Assembly: GCA_016213105.1 (NCBI GenBank)
Contig: JACRBN010000026.1
Location: 62,001-126,000, forward strand
Length of the DNA stretch: 64,000 bases
Direction of reading: 5' to 3'
DNA from: Chloroflexota bacterium
GTDB taxonomy: Bacteria; Chloroflexota; Anaerolineae; Anaerolineales; Villigracilaceae
Part shown: in pieces, positions 51,846 to 60,333 of the stretch
Layout of the letters: each line of letters opens with the position of its first letter
Position numbering within the stretch: position 1 is the stretch's first letter
Translations under genes and position numbers: made by a program
The notes under the pieces: generated by a model
Told to the model about the DNA's origin: nothing
Databases searched by the model: none
What the model saw: the letters and a program-made list of their open reading frames with translations, nothing else

Positions 51846-52871
51846 ATGTCTCGCATTTGCATCACCCCCCGCGTGGAAGCGGGCGGCATGGCCTCCTTTC
51901 GACTCAAGTTCGAGGCGGGATTGCGCGCCCGCGGCGTGGACGTGACCTACGACCTCTCCGCCGAAGTGGACGCGACCCTCGTCATCGCCGGGACCCGCCA
52001 TCTGCTCCCGTTATGGCAGGCGCGCCGCCGCGGAGGGCGCATCGCCCAGCGCCTGGACGGCATCAACTGGGTGCATCGCCGCCGCCGCACGGGACTCAAA
52101 CACTTCCTGCGCGCCGAGTACGGCAACTTCGTGCTGTCCTTCATCCGCGCCAACATCGCGAACAAGATCATCTATCAGAGCGACTTCTCGCGCCGTTGGT
52201 GGGAGGACTGGTACGGCCAGCCGCGCATCCCCTCCGTCACCATCCACAACGGTGTGGATTTAAAAATGTATTCACCGGTAGGGCGAGATAATATCTCGCC
52301 TTACCCGCCTTATCGTCTGCTGCTGGTCGAAGCCAGCCTGGGCGGCGGCTACGACATGGGACTCGACAATGCCATTGCCCTGGCCGAAGCCTTGCAGGAG
52401 CAACACAGCCTCCCAATGGAACTGATGGTGGTCGGCAAGATTACCGACGAACATCGCGCGCGCGTGGACACTCGCTGCGCTCGCAGCCGCGTGAACATCG
52501 ACTGGGTCGGCAGCGTGCCGCGCGAGCGCATCCCCGAGATCGACCGCTCCGCGCACCTGTTCTTTTCCGCCGACCTGAACGCCGCCTGCCCGAACGCCGT
52601 CATCGAAGCGCTGGCCTGCGGACTGCCCGTGGCCGCCTTCGACACGGGCGCGCTCAACGAGTTGGTGCTGGGTGACGCGGGGCGGCTGGCCCCCTACGGC
52701 AGCGATCCGTGGAAGATCGAGCCGCCCGATGTCCCGACCCTGGCCGCCTCAGCCGCTGAAATTTTGCGGAACCCGCTCCACTTCCGCCAGGCGGCGCGCG
52801 CCCAGGCCGAATCCGCGCTGGGATTGGACACAATGGTCGACAAATACCTCAAGGCCCTGTTGGAGGATTGA
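51846..52871 (+). CDS. Glycosyltransferase family 4-like protein
   Basis: 341 residues, GT-B fold. The C-terminal nucleotide-sugar region has VEALACGLPVAAFDTGALNELV-type residues (AVIEALACGLPVAAFDTG). The N-terminal half is short. Nine in-frame codons (52278-52304, VGRDNISPY) are a perfect-armed palindrome that looks inserted after NGVDLKMYSP. First gene of a four-gene run with the SnoaL-like, membrane and second glycosyltransferase genes. Confidence 0.86.
   Translation: MSRICITPRVEAGGMASFRLKFEAGLRARGVDVTYDLSAEVDATLVIAGTRHLLPLWQARRRGGRIAQRLDGINWVHRRRRTGLKHFLRAEYGNFVLSFIRANIANKIIYQSDFSRRWWEDWYGQPRIPSVTIHNGVDLKMYSPVGRDNISPYPPYRLLLVEASLGGGYDMGLDNAIALAEALQEQHSLPMELMVVGKITDEHRARVDTRCARSRVNIDWVGSVPRERIPEIDRSAHLFFSADLNAACPNAVIEALACGLPVAAFDTGALNELVLGDAGRLAPYGSDPWKIEPPDVPTLAASAAEILRNPLHFRQAARAQAESALGLDTMVDKYLKALLED
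52278..52304. repeat. 27-bp palindrome in frame inside a glycosyltransferase gene
   Basis: Arms GGCGAGATA and TATCTCGCC, flanked by GTA and TAC. The unit is exactly nine codons and starts on a codon boundary. Confidence 0.7.
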
Positions 52872-53303
52872 ATGGACGAGGAGATCCGCGACTTTCTGTT
52901 GCGCCACTTGCAAGCGGTTCAGGAGAATGACCTGGCCGCCTATCGCGCCACCACCGCCGAAGACCTGACGCTTTACGAGTGGTGGGTCACGCCGCACCGC
53001 CTGGACGGGATCCCCTTCCACGAGTTCATGATGAGCGCCAATGCTGCGCGCGGAACCGTCTTTGGCGCGGAAGGCGCGACGGAAAAAGCCCAGACCCGCT
53101 TCGATTTGTCCAACCTGCACATCCAGCGCTACGGCGACACGGCGGTTGCCAGCTACACCCTGCTGGTCAGCACCGCCACGCCCGAAGGCGTCAAAGTCGC
53201 GGCGCACAACGAAAGCCGTGTCATCGTCAAGCTGGATGGCGCCTGGAAGATCGTGCACGTTCACAAGTCGCCTGCCTACGCTGCTCCCCATGTCCAACCC
53301 TGA
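52872..53303 (+). CDS. SnoaL-like / DUF4440-type small protein
   Basis: 143 residues with the NTF2-like pattern: RDFLLRHLQAVQENDLAAYRATTAEDLTLY at the start, a beta-sheet segment YGDTAVASYTLLVS and ending SRVIVKLDGAWKIVHVHKS. This fits nuclear-transport-factor-2-like proteins of the SnoaL/CaMKII-association type. It begins directly after the glycosyltransferase stop. The ligand or reaction is unknown. Confidence 0.78.
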   Translation: MDEEIRDFLLRHLQAVQENDLAAYRATTAEDLTLYEWWVTPHRLDGIPFHEFMMSANAARGTVFGAEGATEKAQTRFDLSNLHIQRYGDTAVASYTLLVSTATPEGVKVAAHNESRVIVKLDGAWKIVHVHKSPAYAAPHVQP

Positions 53304-54729
53304 TATGCAGCGCACCTCTCGCAGTTATGACCTGCTTTGGCTTAGCCTGGCGCTCCTGCCGTTGGTGGGACTGTCATTCCTCTTTCCGATCCAGCCGCAG
53401 GATTACTGGTGGGTCATGCGCGTGGGACAGGAGACGCTCCTGTACACGGCCGTCCCGGTCACCGACACGATCAGCCTCAGCCAGGCCGGTCAGCCCATCA
53501 CCTACCAGACCTGGCTGGCGGGGGTTATCTTTTGGCTGGTCTACAAGCTTGGCGGCATTCCGCTGACCTTTCTGCTGCGCGCGGTGCTGCTCGGGCTGAC
53601 CTATGGTGGCATCTGGGGCATGCTGCGCAATGCATCCGGGCCGCGCCTGGCGACGGTCCTGGTGATCGTGATGGGACTGGCCAGCGCCAATAACTGGGCC
53701 ATGCGTTCGCAATTGTTCGCCTACCCGCTTTTCGTCTGGTGCTTGTGGATCCTGTTGCACTGGCAGGCTGGACGCGAGCGCTTCCTGTGGGGGCTGCCGG
53801 TCATTTCACTGTTATGGGCCAACCTGCACGGCTCCTTTATCCTGCCTTTCATCCTGGTGGGAACGGCCCTGCTCTTCGGATGTGGAAACCGCAAGTCCCT
53901 GGCACTGTTCCTCCTGTTGATGTCCCTGACGACCCTGTTCAACCCGCGCGGATTGGGTGTCTGGCAGTATTTCGCATTCATGATTACCTCCCCCTCCGAC
54001 CATGTCTTCAGCGTGGAATGGCATCCGCCGTCCAACCTGGGCTGGCAGATGAATCTCTTCTTCGGCTGGATGCTGGCCTTCGCGCCCCTTGCGGCCCTCT
54101 CGCCGCGCAAGCTCTCCCTGCTGGAGTGGACCTGGTTCCTGGGCTTTGGCTGGCTGGCGCTCTCGGGCATGCGCTACGTGATCTGGTTCCTGATGATTGC
54201 CGTTGTTCTCACCGCAGCTCTGCTGGCGGAGTGGAGCAGCCGTTTCCTGGATCGCCCCGTGAAGGTCACCTTCCCTCCCATCAACCTGGCCCTGTCGGCG
54301 GTCTTCCTCTTGTGCCCGCTGCTCTTCCTGCCCGGCTTGCGCGAGTCCTGGCTGCCGCAGTCCGCGCCCATCTATGAGATGGAGACGACCCCCGTTGCGG
54401 CGACCGAATGGCTGGCCGCGCATCCCGAGCTGCCCGGGCCGCTGTGGTCGGACTACGCTTTCGGCGGCTATCTGTGCTTTGCCCTGCCCGACCGCCACCC
54501 GTGGATGGACAGCCGCTTCAACGCCTTCCCGCCCGAGCAGTGGGAGGAATATGTGCAAGTCAGCAAAGGCGGGACGGCCTTCTTCGAACGCGAGTCGATC
54601 AACCTGTTGATGTTGTCCACGATAGCCCAGCCCAAACTTGTCGAAGCCGTGGAGAGTTCGCCCGCCTGGTGTGAGAAATACCGCGATCAATACGCCATGA
54701 TCTTTGCGCGCTGCGAGGCGCTTCCATGA
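53290..54729 (+). CDS. Polytopic membrane protein, GT-C-like
   Basis: 479 residues, about 10-11 hydrophobic segments (for example LLWLSLALLPLVGLSFLF, LALFLLLMSLTTLF) and a soluble C-terminal part of about 110 residues (TEWLAAHPELPGPLWSDYAF). This is the layout of GT-C glycosyltransferase-like membrane proteins. Start 53290 overlaps the previous gene by 14 bases; ATG 53305 is also possible. Its end overlaps the next gene by ATGA. Confidence 0.65.
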   Translation: MSNPDMQRTSRSYDLLWLSLALLPLVGLSFLFPIQPQDYWWVMRVGQETLLYTAVPVTDTISLSQAGQPITYQTWLAGVIFWLVYKLGGIPLTFLLRAVLLGLTYGGIWGMLRNASGPRLATVLVIVMGLASANNWAMRSQLFAYPLFVWCLWILLHWQAGRERFLWGLPVISLLWANLHGSFILPFILVGTALLFGCGNRKSLALFLLLMSLTTLFNPRGLGVWQYFAFMITSPSDHVFSVEWHPPSNLGWQMNLFFGWMLAFAPLAALSPRKLSLLEWTWFLGFGWLALSGMRYVIWFLMIAVVLTAALLAEWSSRFLDRPVKVTFPPINLALSAVFLLCPLLFLPGLRESWLPQSAPIYEMETTPVAATEWLAAHPELPGPLWSDYAFGGYLCFALPDRHPWMDSRFNAFPPEQWEEYVQVSKGGTAFFERESINLLMLSTIAQPKLVEAVESSPAWCEKYRDQYAMIFARCEALP

Positions 54730-55826
54730 AGTACCCCGGCCGCCTGGCCTTGCAGCAGCGCGTCCTGCCGGGGTACCGCATCCCGTTCTTCGATCTGCTG
54801 GCCGAAGCCTGCGCGGGTGGACTGGGTCTCTTTGCAGGCCAGCCGCGCCCCGTGGAAAGCATCGCTGGCGGACAGCCGCATGTGGCGCAGCTTGTCCTCG
54901 CGCAAAATGTTCACCTGTTGTCTGGCCCGCTCTATCTCTGCTACCAACGTGGATTTTTACACTGGCTGGAGCAAACCAATCCCGACGCGCTGATCGTGGA
55001 AGCCAACCCGCGCTACCTGGCTACCCCCGCTGCTGTGAAGTGGATGCATGCTCAAAAGCGTCCCGTCCTGGGCTGGGGACTCGGCTCCCCGCCGCTCTCT
55101 GGACATTTGAGCGGATTCCATCAAACGCGCCGGCTCGCCTTCCTGCGCCAATTCGACGGCCTGCTGGCCTACAGTCAGCGCGGCGCGGACGAATACGCCG
55201 CCCTCGGCTTTCCCCCCAACAAAATTTTCGTCGCCCACAATTCCGTCTCTCCAAAACCCTTTCAACCTCCCCCACGGTCCGCCGTTCATCATCCACCGTC
55301 CCTCCTTTTTGTCGGCCGCCTCCAATCCCGAAAACGGGTTGACTTGTTACTCCGCGCCTGCGCCCAACTCCACGTTCCCCCCCGCCTCGTCATCGTCGGC
55401 GACGGGCCTGAGCGTGCGGCGCTCGAAGCGCTGGCGCGCGAGGTGTACCCGTCCGCGCAGTTTATCGGAGCCAGGCACGGGAACGAGTTGAAGCCGTATT
55501 TCGCGGAAGCCGACCTGTTCATCCTGCCGGGCACGGGCGGATTAGCCGTCCAGGAGGCGATGAGTCACGGCCTGCCCGTCATCGTCGCGCAAGGGGACGG
55601 CACGCAAGACGACCTCGTCCGCGCGGGCAACGGCTGGCAGATTCCCCCCGACGATTTCGACGTGCTGGTCTCCACATTGAAAGACGCGCTCTCCGACCCT
55701 GCCCGCCTGCGTGCGATGGGCGCGGAGTCCTACCGCATCGTCAGCGAAGAGATCAACCTGGGGAAGATGGTCGAGACGTTCGTGCGGGCGTTGAATGAAA
55801 TTATTTCCCAAAAGTCGCAACCGTGA
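54726..55826 (+). CDS. Glycosyltransferase family 1/4
   Basis: 366 residues, GT-B fold. LLFVGRLQSRKRVDLLLRA opens the C-terminal domain, followed by LVIVGDGPERAALEAL and the donor site LPGTGGLAVQEAMSHGLPVIVA. It probably transfers a sugar to a cell-surface glycan or glycolipid together with the neighbouring enzymes. It overlaps the membrane protein by ATGA. Its end overlaps a convergent small gene by 26 bases. Confidence 0.9.
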   Translation: MKYPGRLALQQRVLPGYRIPFFDLLAEACAGGLGLFAGQPRPVESIAGGQPHVAQLVLAQNVHLLSGPLYLCYQRGFLHWLEQTNPDALIVEANPRYLATPAAVKWMHAQKRPVLGWGLGSPPLSGHLSGFHQTRRLAFLRQFDGLLAYSQRGADEYAALGFPPNKIFVAHNSVSPKPFQPPPRSAVHHPPSLLFVGRLQSRKRVDLLLRACAQLHVPPRLVIVGDGPERAALEALAREVYPSAQFIGARHGNELKPYFAEADLFILPGTGGLAVQEAMSHGLPVIVAQGDGTQDDLVRAGNGWQIPPDDFDVLVSTLKDALSDPARLRAMGAESYRIVSEEINLGKMVETFVRALNEIISQKSQP

Positions 55827-56148
55827 TCCCGACAAAGAGAATCATAAATCCGCCAACCACAATCGACATGCAACCAATCGTTCCGACTCCATAAACCAGG
55901 GAACGTATTTGCTTGCCATGTGTGTCTTTCCCCATGAATTGCGTCTTCTCAAAATCGGAAATATCCTTATATTTCTCGGCCGTGACCGCCACGGCAACGA
56001 GAATTACAATACCGATCAGGATCAAACTGAAGGGAAAGATTTTTACAAAGATCGGATTATCCCTGAGTAAGGAAGACGCCAATACAAGCGCTCCAAGAAT
56101 GACGAATAGAATTACCCACCCTCTTAGTTCATCATGGCTTGATCTCAA
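55801..56148 (-). CDS. Small membrane protein, unknown, TTG start
   Basis: 115 residues, three hydrophobic segments (about 12-28, 36-55, 88-110). The only start that fits the strong AAGGAGG site (5 bases) is TTG 56148. The gene is less GC-rich than its neighbours and runs into the convergent glycosyltransferase end. No family recognised. Confidence 0.7.
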   Translation of the reverse strand: MRSSHDELRGWVILFVILGALVLASSLLRDNPIFVKIFPFSLILIGIVILVAVAVTAEKYKDISDFEKTQFMGKDTHGKQIRSLVYGVGTIGCMSIVVGGFMILFVGITVATFGK

Positions 56149-56163
56149 AATTTCCTCCTTAAT

Positions 56164-56221
56164 GTTCCCGCTGGATTTGCAAATCCAGCGGGAACAAGGC
56201 GGCGGATTTAAAATCCGCCGC
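56164..56221. repeat. Double-hairpin repeat (GGATTTGCAAATCC type)
   Basis: 56164-56195 is a perfect 32-bp palindrome centred on TTTG/CAAA. 56199-56221 is a second one with GCGGCGGATTT/AAATCCGCCGC arms. Only 3 bases lie between them. A related single hairpin is at 61409-61429. Confidence 0.85.
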
Positions 56222-56232
56222 GAGCAATGAAT

Positions 56233-56949
56233 TCATTTCACTTCCCGCCCGTGTGCTTCCTCCTGGATCAACGTGGCGGGAATCTGCGCCAGAAATGCCT
56301 CGGGGTCATCGGGCGTGAGCAGGATCTGTCCCAGTTGATTCGAGAAGCCGTCCATCAATTTGGCCACCAGCAGAATGCCCTCCTTGCGTCCGCGCACGGG
56401 ACTGAGCACGGAGGTGTTGGTGGGCAGCTTGTCGCCCGCGCGGATGCGCGTCACGTAGTTGATCTCGGTGTAGCGGATGAACAACCGATAGTCCACGTGG
56501 CCGGGGATGTAGCGCGCGCCGATCCCGCGCGGGGTGACGAGGTACACGGCCGTCGCGCCGAACAACATCGCATCGCGGTACAGGAACATGAAGCCCGAGG
56601 TCAGCAGGAACCATTGCACCCCTGTCATGTTCAGACGGTCATGCAGCATGAACGCCACGAAGAGGCTGCCAGCCAGCACCCAGGCGGCATTCTGGAGCTG
56701 GGTCCCGATGGGCATACGCGGCTGGACGCGATACGGCGTGCCCTCCTTCTGAAATTCGCGCTGGATCTTCGCTTCCCAGAAACGCTGCTGCAAGGCCATC
56801 AGCCATAGTCCCAGCGCAATGATGAGCACCAGAAGCGCTGAGAGGGCCGGTGCCCAGGTCAGAAAGATGATCGCGAAGAACCAGGAGTAGGGGATCTTCT
56901 TCAGGAACAGGTAGGGGATATCGAGGACGAAATTTTCGAGGAAGCTCAT
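56233..56949 (-). CDS. Membrane protein, unknown
   Basis: 238 residues. About four hydrophobic segments in the first 160 residues (YSWFFAIIFLTWAPALSALL, ALGLWLMALQQRFW, LAGSLFVAFML, WFLLTSGFMFLY), then a soluble PH-like or beta domain (VTPRGIGARYIPGHVDYRLF). No strong ribosome site before ATG 56949. Function unknown. Confidence 0.65.
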   Translation of the reverse strand: MSFLENFVLDIPYLFLKKIPYSWFFAIIFLTWAPALSALLVLIIALGLWLMALQQRFWEAKIQREFQKEGTPYRVQPRMPIGTQLQNAAWVLAGSLFVAFMLHDRLNMTGVQWFLLTSGFMFLYRDAMLFGATAVYLVTPRGIGARYIPGHVDYRLFIRYTEINYVTRIRAGDKLPTNTSVLSPVRGRKEGILLVAKLMDGFSNQLGQILLTPDDPEAFLAQIPATLIQEEAHGREVK

Positions 56950-56990
56950 ACAGCATCCGTAGCTTTCAGTGTGACAATTTCAAGGAACAA

Positions 56991-58433
56991 TTACGTCGCA
57001 GACGTGACCTGCGCGGGCAGCGCAGGCAGCTCGTTCAGCCACTGATTGGCGCGGCGGAACCAGTCCGATTCGCCCGCGGGATGGGTGGTCGCGCGCCCCA
57101 GCATCCACAGCAGGATCAGGGGCGTCAACATGCGCGCGTAGGACCACGGGAAAAAGTCGAAGGTCGGGATCAGGTATTGAACGAAGTAGAAGATTCCGAA
57201 CCAGGTCCACTCGGCGGGCGTGGACAGGACCTTCATCAGCACGAAGACCGCCAGCACGAGGAACACGCCGTGATGTTCCCACACCAGGGGCGAGTACATG
57301 TTCATCAGGATCAGCAGCGGCGGCAGGGCGTTGAACAGGGCCGCATGCTCCCCCTGGTGGAAGGTGCTATTGCGCACGCTGCGCGCCAGCACGAACAGCG
57401 TCCCCAACCCGAGCAATACCTTGGAAATGTAGATCGGGATGCGCGCGGCGCTGAAATCGAGTTTCAGCATTTGCACGATGGCCCAGAAGAACGAATCGAA
57501 GGAGGTCTCGCGGAAGTTCAACCCGTGCGGCTCGTTGAGCAGGCCCAGGTTGTAGAGATAACTCTCGTACGGCATCCAGCCGTCCGAGACCAGCGTCACG
57601 CCGAAGATGAACAGGCCGAAGAAGGTCAGCCAGGCCAGCCAGCGCCAGTCGCGTTCGAACAGGAAGGGCAGCGCCAGCACCAGCGGCGAGGCCTTGAGGT
57701 GTACCGCCAGCGCCAGCGCCAGGGCCGAGAGCATGCGCGAACGCGGATACAACAGCAGGCTCAGGAAGATCAAATTCAACACGTGCAGGTTGACCTGCAT
57801 GTAGAACATCGTGCGGAACATCGCCATGTTGGCGACCATGAAGACCGTCACCGCCAGCGCGGCCATGCGCGGCGAGAAACCGTAGCGTTCGAGCACGCCG
57901 TGCAGCAGGAAGTAGAACAGCATCAGCGAACCCAGGTTCAAGGCCCACAGCACGTTCAGGAAGGTTTCCTCTCCGTGGCCCACCAGCGGCTGGAGGATCA
58001 TCGCAAAGAACGGCGGATAGATGTACAGGCGGTCGAACGGCTCGCCCCTCGACAGGTTCGTCGCGCCCAGCACGTACGAGGTCAGGTCGCCGTATTGCAG
58101 GCGCTCGCGCATCAGGTTCAGGAACAGGATCGAGACGATGAAGAAGCCGATCCAGGTCAGCAGGTTGCCCGCGTGTATGCGGCCCGTCGATAGCAGGGCC
58201 AGGGCCAGTCCGCCCAGCAGCCAGGTCATCAGCACCGAAAGGAAGGTCAGCCAATATTTTGAGAACGGGCCCGTGATCATGACGATCTCCAGCCCCCTGG
58301 GTCCCTTCCACTGATACACGGCGGCCAGGCTGGCAGCCACCAGCAGCGAGAGGATCACCCATGCCGCCAGCGCAACGCCGGCCGCCTGCCTGCCCGGGTG
58401 CGACGTTTTTTCACTTTGCATGACTACACTCAT
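56991..58433 (-). CDS. DUF2029 / GT87-like mannosyltransferase
   Basis: 480 residues with about 10-11 membrane helices. The pattern GDLTSYVLGATNLSRGEPFDRLYIYPP is the GT87-type loop after helix 1-2, containing the acidic catalytic candidate (GDLTSYV). Members use polyprenyl-phosphate mannose to glycosylate lipids. ATG 58433 overlaps the previous gene stop (ATGA, 58430-58433). The glycosyltransferases at 51846 and 54726 on the other strand suggest a surface-glycan region. Confidence 0.78.
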   Translation of the reverse strand: MSVVMQSEKTSHPGRQAAGVALAAWVILSLLVAASLAAVYQWKGPRGLEIVMITGPFSKYWLTFLSVLMTWLLGGLALALLSTGRIHAGNLLTWIGFFIVSILFLNLMRERLQYGDLTSYVLGATNLSRGEPFDRLYIYPPFFAMILQPLVGHGEETFLNVLWALNLGSLMLFYFLLHGVLERYGFSPRMAALAVTVFMVANMAMFRTMFYMQVNLHVLNLIFLSLLLYPRSRMLSALALALAVHLKASPLVLALPFLFERDWRWLAWLTFFGLFIFGVTLVSDGWMPYESYLYNLGLLNEPHGLNFRETSFDSFFWAIVQMLKLDFSAARIPIYISKVLLGLGTLFVLARSVRNSTFHQGEHAALFNALPPLLILMNMYSPLVWEHHGVFLVLAVFVLMKVLSTPAEWTWFGIFYFVQYLIPTFDFFPWSYARMLTPLILLWMLGRATTHPAGESDWFRRANQWLNELPALPAQVTSAT

Positions 58434-58873
58434 TTTTCCTGTAATCCGCCGCGGTAGGCTTCCTTCACCAGCGCGGCCAGTTCCTTGTCCAGTTGGGATG
58501 TTTCCGTCAAGCGGAATATGTACACGAACTCGCGTTCCGTTTCGCGCTGCACCCGTGTGAACAGCGGATGTGTTGCCGCGCGTTTCAACCACAGCCCGCA
58601 CTCGATCCAGTTCCTGCGGACCACCGCGCTCGCAAAGCGCCTGTGCGCCATAAAGCCGATGCGCGTCTTCTGCGGCAGCACCGTGATCGGCCCGCCGTTG
58701 TTTTCCACGAAGGCCAGCCAGGCCTCGTACAACCCGCGGATGTTCGCGGGCTTGTCCGCAAAGTGTTCGTCCAGTTCGCGCTGGCTGCAAGCGTGCCAGA
58801 CATTGGCGGCCAGGAAGCGCCGCCCGCAGCGCGCGCAGGTCCACAGCGGAGTTGTCTTCTCAGCGACAGACAT
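58430..58873 (-). CDS. DUF5655-like protein with zinc-finger-like Cys/His motif
   Basis: 147 residues. TCARCGRRFLAANVWHACSQREL carries CxxC and H/C residues, followed by FADKPANIRGLYEAW and a second half, ITVLPQKTRIGFMAHRRFAS, typical of DUF5655. The start at 58873 is chosen because the longer frame reads into upstream GC-rich sequence. It is the first gene of a unit with the GT87-like protein. Function unknown. Confidence 0.75.
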   Translation of the reverse strand: MSVAEKTTPLWTCARCGRRFLAANVWHACSQRELDEHFADKPANIRGLYEAWLAFVENNGGPITVLPQKTRIGFMAHRRFASAVVRRNWIECGLWLKRAATHPLFTRVQRETEREFVYIFRLTETSQLDKELAALVKEAYRGGLQEK

Positions 58874-58962
58874 GGTCACATCTAATCTCTTTGGGAGGAC
58901 GCCCCGCCCGTTCCGGACCTTGAGCCTGGTCCCGTGTGCGGGCGGAATCGGCGTCCCGCAGG

Positions 58963-60126
58963 TTACTTCAACTCGACCAGCTCGGCCTGGATATAGCCGC
59001 GCTTGGCCGTGGCATAGCGCACGTTGAGCCACTGGCCCTTCACGCCCACCTTGGGACGCGCCACGTCGGGCGTCTCGATGCAGGACAGCACCGCGCCCGC
59101 AGCCTGCCTGGAGACAACCTTGCCTCGCGTCGAGGCGCGGTCATAGACCTTCGCGCTGGATTTGACGACCACCCTGAGCCGCGTCGGCGTGTCATCGCCG
59201 GGGGTGGGAACCGGCTCGGGTTGGGGTTCGGGCTGCGGCGTGGGCGGCACGGATTCAGGTTCAGGCACGGGCGGCGGAGTCGGGACGGGAGCCGGGAGCA
59301 CCTTTTCCAGGTACCAGGCGGCGGCGTAGCCTTCCTTCCCTGCGGGCGTGCGAACGCGCACCCACTGGTTGACCGCGCCAACGCGATTCCAGCCATCCGC
59401 TTCGAGCAGGGTCAGCTGCGTGCCCGCGGGCGCGACTTCGAGAATGTTGGCCGGGCTGGAGGTGTCGATGCTGGAGCGGACGTTCAGGCCCCAGACCACC
59501 TCGGCCTTGACGCGCGCCAGCGAGCCGCTCGGCGCGGGCGGCGGCGGGGTGGTGTTACTGCCGTCGGGCAGGGCAATGATCCCATCGGCGGCGGCGTTTT
59601 GATAGAGGATGACGTGCATGATCGAGCGTTGCAGCGCGCGTCCCTGGCTGTAACGCGGCATCAGGAGGGTTTCCTTCGTCACGTCCGTTTGGTAGGGCCA
59701 CGGGTCGAGCATCAGGTAGTCGTCGCCCTTGCGCGCATAGAGCAGCATCCAGTGGGTCTGCAAGCCCGCGGCGGGACTGTTATCGACCATGACGATGGCG
59801 GGCTGGCCGGCGGCCAGGGCCGCGTCGATCTGCGCCAGCGGCGCGTCGCTGGTGGCGCATGGGATGAAGGACTGGAGCGTCACCTGCGGGTACAACTGCG
59901 TCACCGCACTCCAACGGATGCCCGCACCTGCAAAGCCGCCCACCCCTTTGAGCTTCTCGTTGAGGCTTTTGGGCGTTTCGGCGAAGCCATGTCCGCTGAG
60001 CAGCATAGCCACGCTGGACAGCGCGCACCCGACGTAGCCGATGGTATCGCCCGGGTCGCCGAAGCCGAGGAGGTCGGATTTCCATTTTGGGTCCTGCTGG
60101 GAATAGTACACGAGCTGGAAGGGCAT
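58963..60126 (-). CDS. C39-like peptidase domain protein with two SH3 domains
   Basis: 387 residues. The N-terminal cysteine-peptidase-like domain (about 1-175) has C34 in GYVGCALSSVAMLL, H125 in THWMLLYAR and D141 in LDPW, the Cys-His-Asp set of C39-like enzymes. Two SH3b domains follow (about 200-285 and 318-387), separated by a Pro/Glu-rich linker. There is no signal peptide, which is odd for cell-wall-type SH3b domains. GAGGT lies 5 bases before the ATG. Confidence 0.85.
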   Translation of the reverse strand: MPFQLVYYSQQDPKWKSDLLGFGDPGDTIGYVGCALSSVAMLLSGHGFAETPKSLNEKLKGVGGFAGAGIRWSAVTQLYPQVTLQSFIPCATSDAPLAQIDAALAAGQPAIVMVDNSPAAGLQTHWMLLYARKGDDYLMLDPWPYQTDVTKETLLMPRYSQGRALQRSIMHVILYQNAAADGIIALPDGSNTTPPPPAPSGSLARVKAEVVWGLNVRSSIDTSSPANILEVAPAGTQLTLLEADGWNRVGAVNQWVRVRTPAGKEGYAAAWYLEKVLPAPVPTPPPVPEPESVPPTPQPEPQPEPVPTPGDDTPTRLRVVVKSSAKVYDRASTRGKVVSRQAAGAVLSCIETPDVARPKVGVKGQWLNVRYATAKRGYIQAELVELK

Positions 60127-60177
60127 GGGTACCTCGCTAATTTTGCAGGGAAGGGACGCTGGGTCCTACAGTTCCCG

Positions 60178-60198
60178 GAGCGCAGACTTCAGTCCGCA
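60178..60198. repeat. Half copy of the GGAGTGC double-hairpin repeat
   Basis: GGAGCGCAGACTTCAGTCCG matches the left hairpin at 50057 except one base. The right hairpin is absent. Confidence 0.75.
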
Positions 60199-60254
60199 AT
60201 TCCAGAGCAGACTTTCGGACGGTCTCTAATTATAAACTGCAAAAGCCACAGGGC

Positions 60255-60314
60255 GGAGTCCGCAAGTTCTACTTGCGGAAATAAAAAAGTCCAGAAGCAG
60301 AGCTTCTGGACTCC
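60255..60314. repeat. Double-hairpin repeat (GGAGTCC type), copy 2, inverted
   Basis: TCCGCAAGT/ACTTGCGGA (60259-60279) and GTCCAGAAGC/GCTTCTGGAC (60289-60311) are joined by AATAAAAAA. Reverse-complemented it matches 27950-28008. It lies 19 bases after the ychF stop. Confidence 0.88.
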
Positions 60315-60333
60315 AAAAAACGGCGGTTCGATC

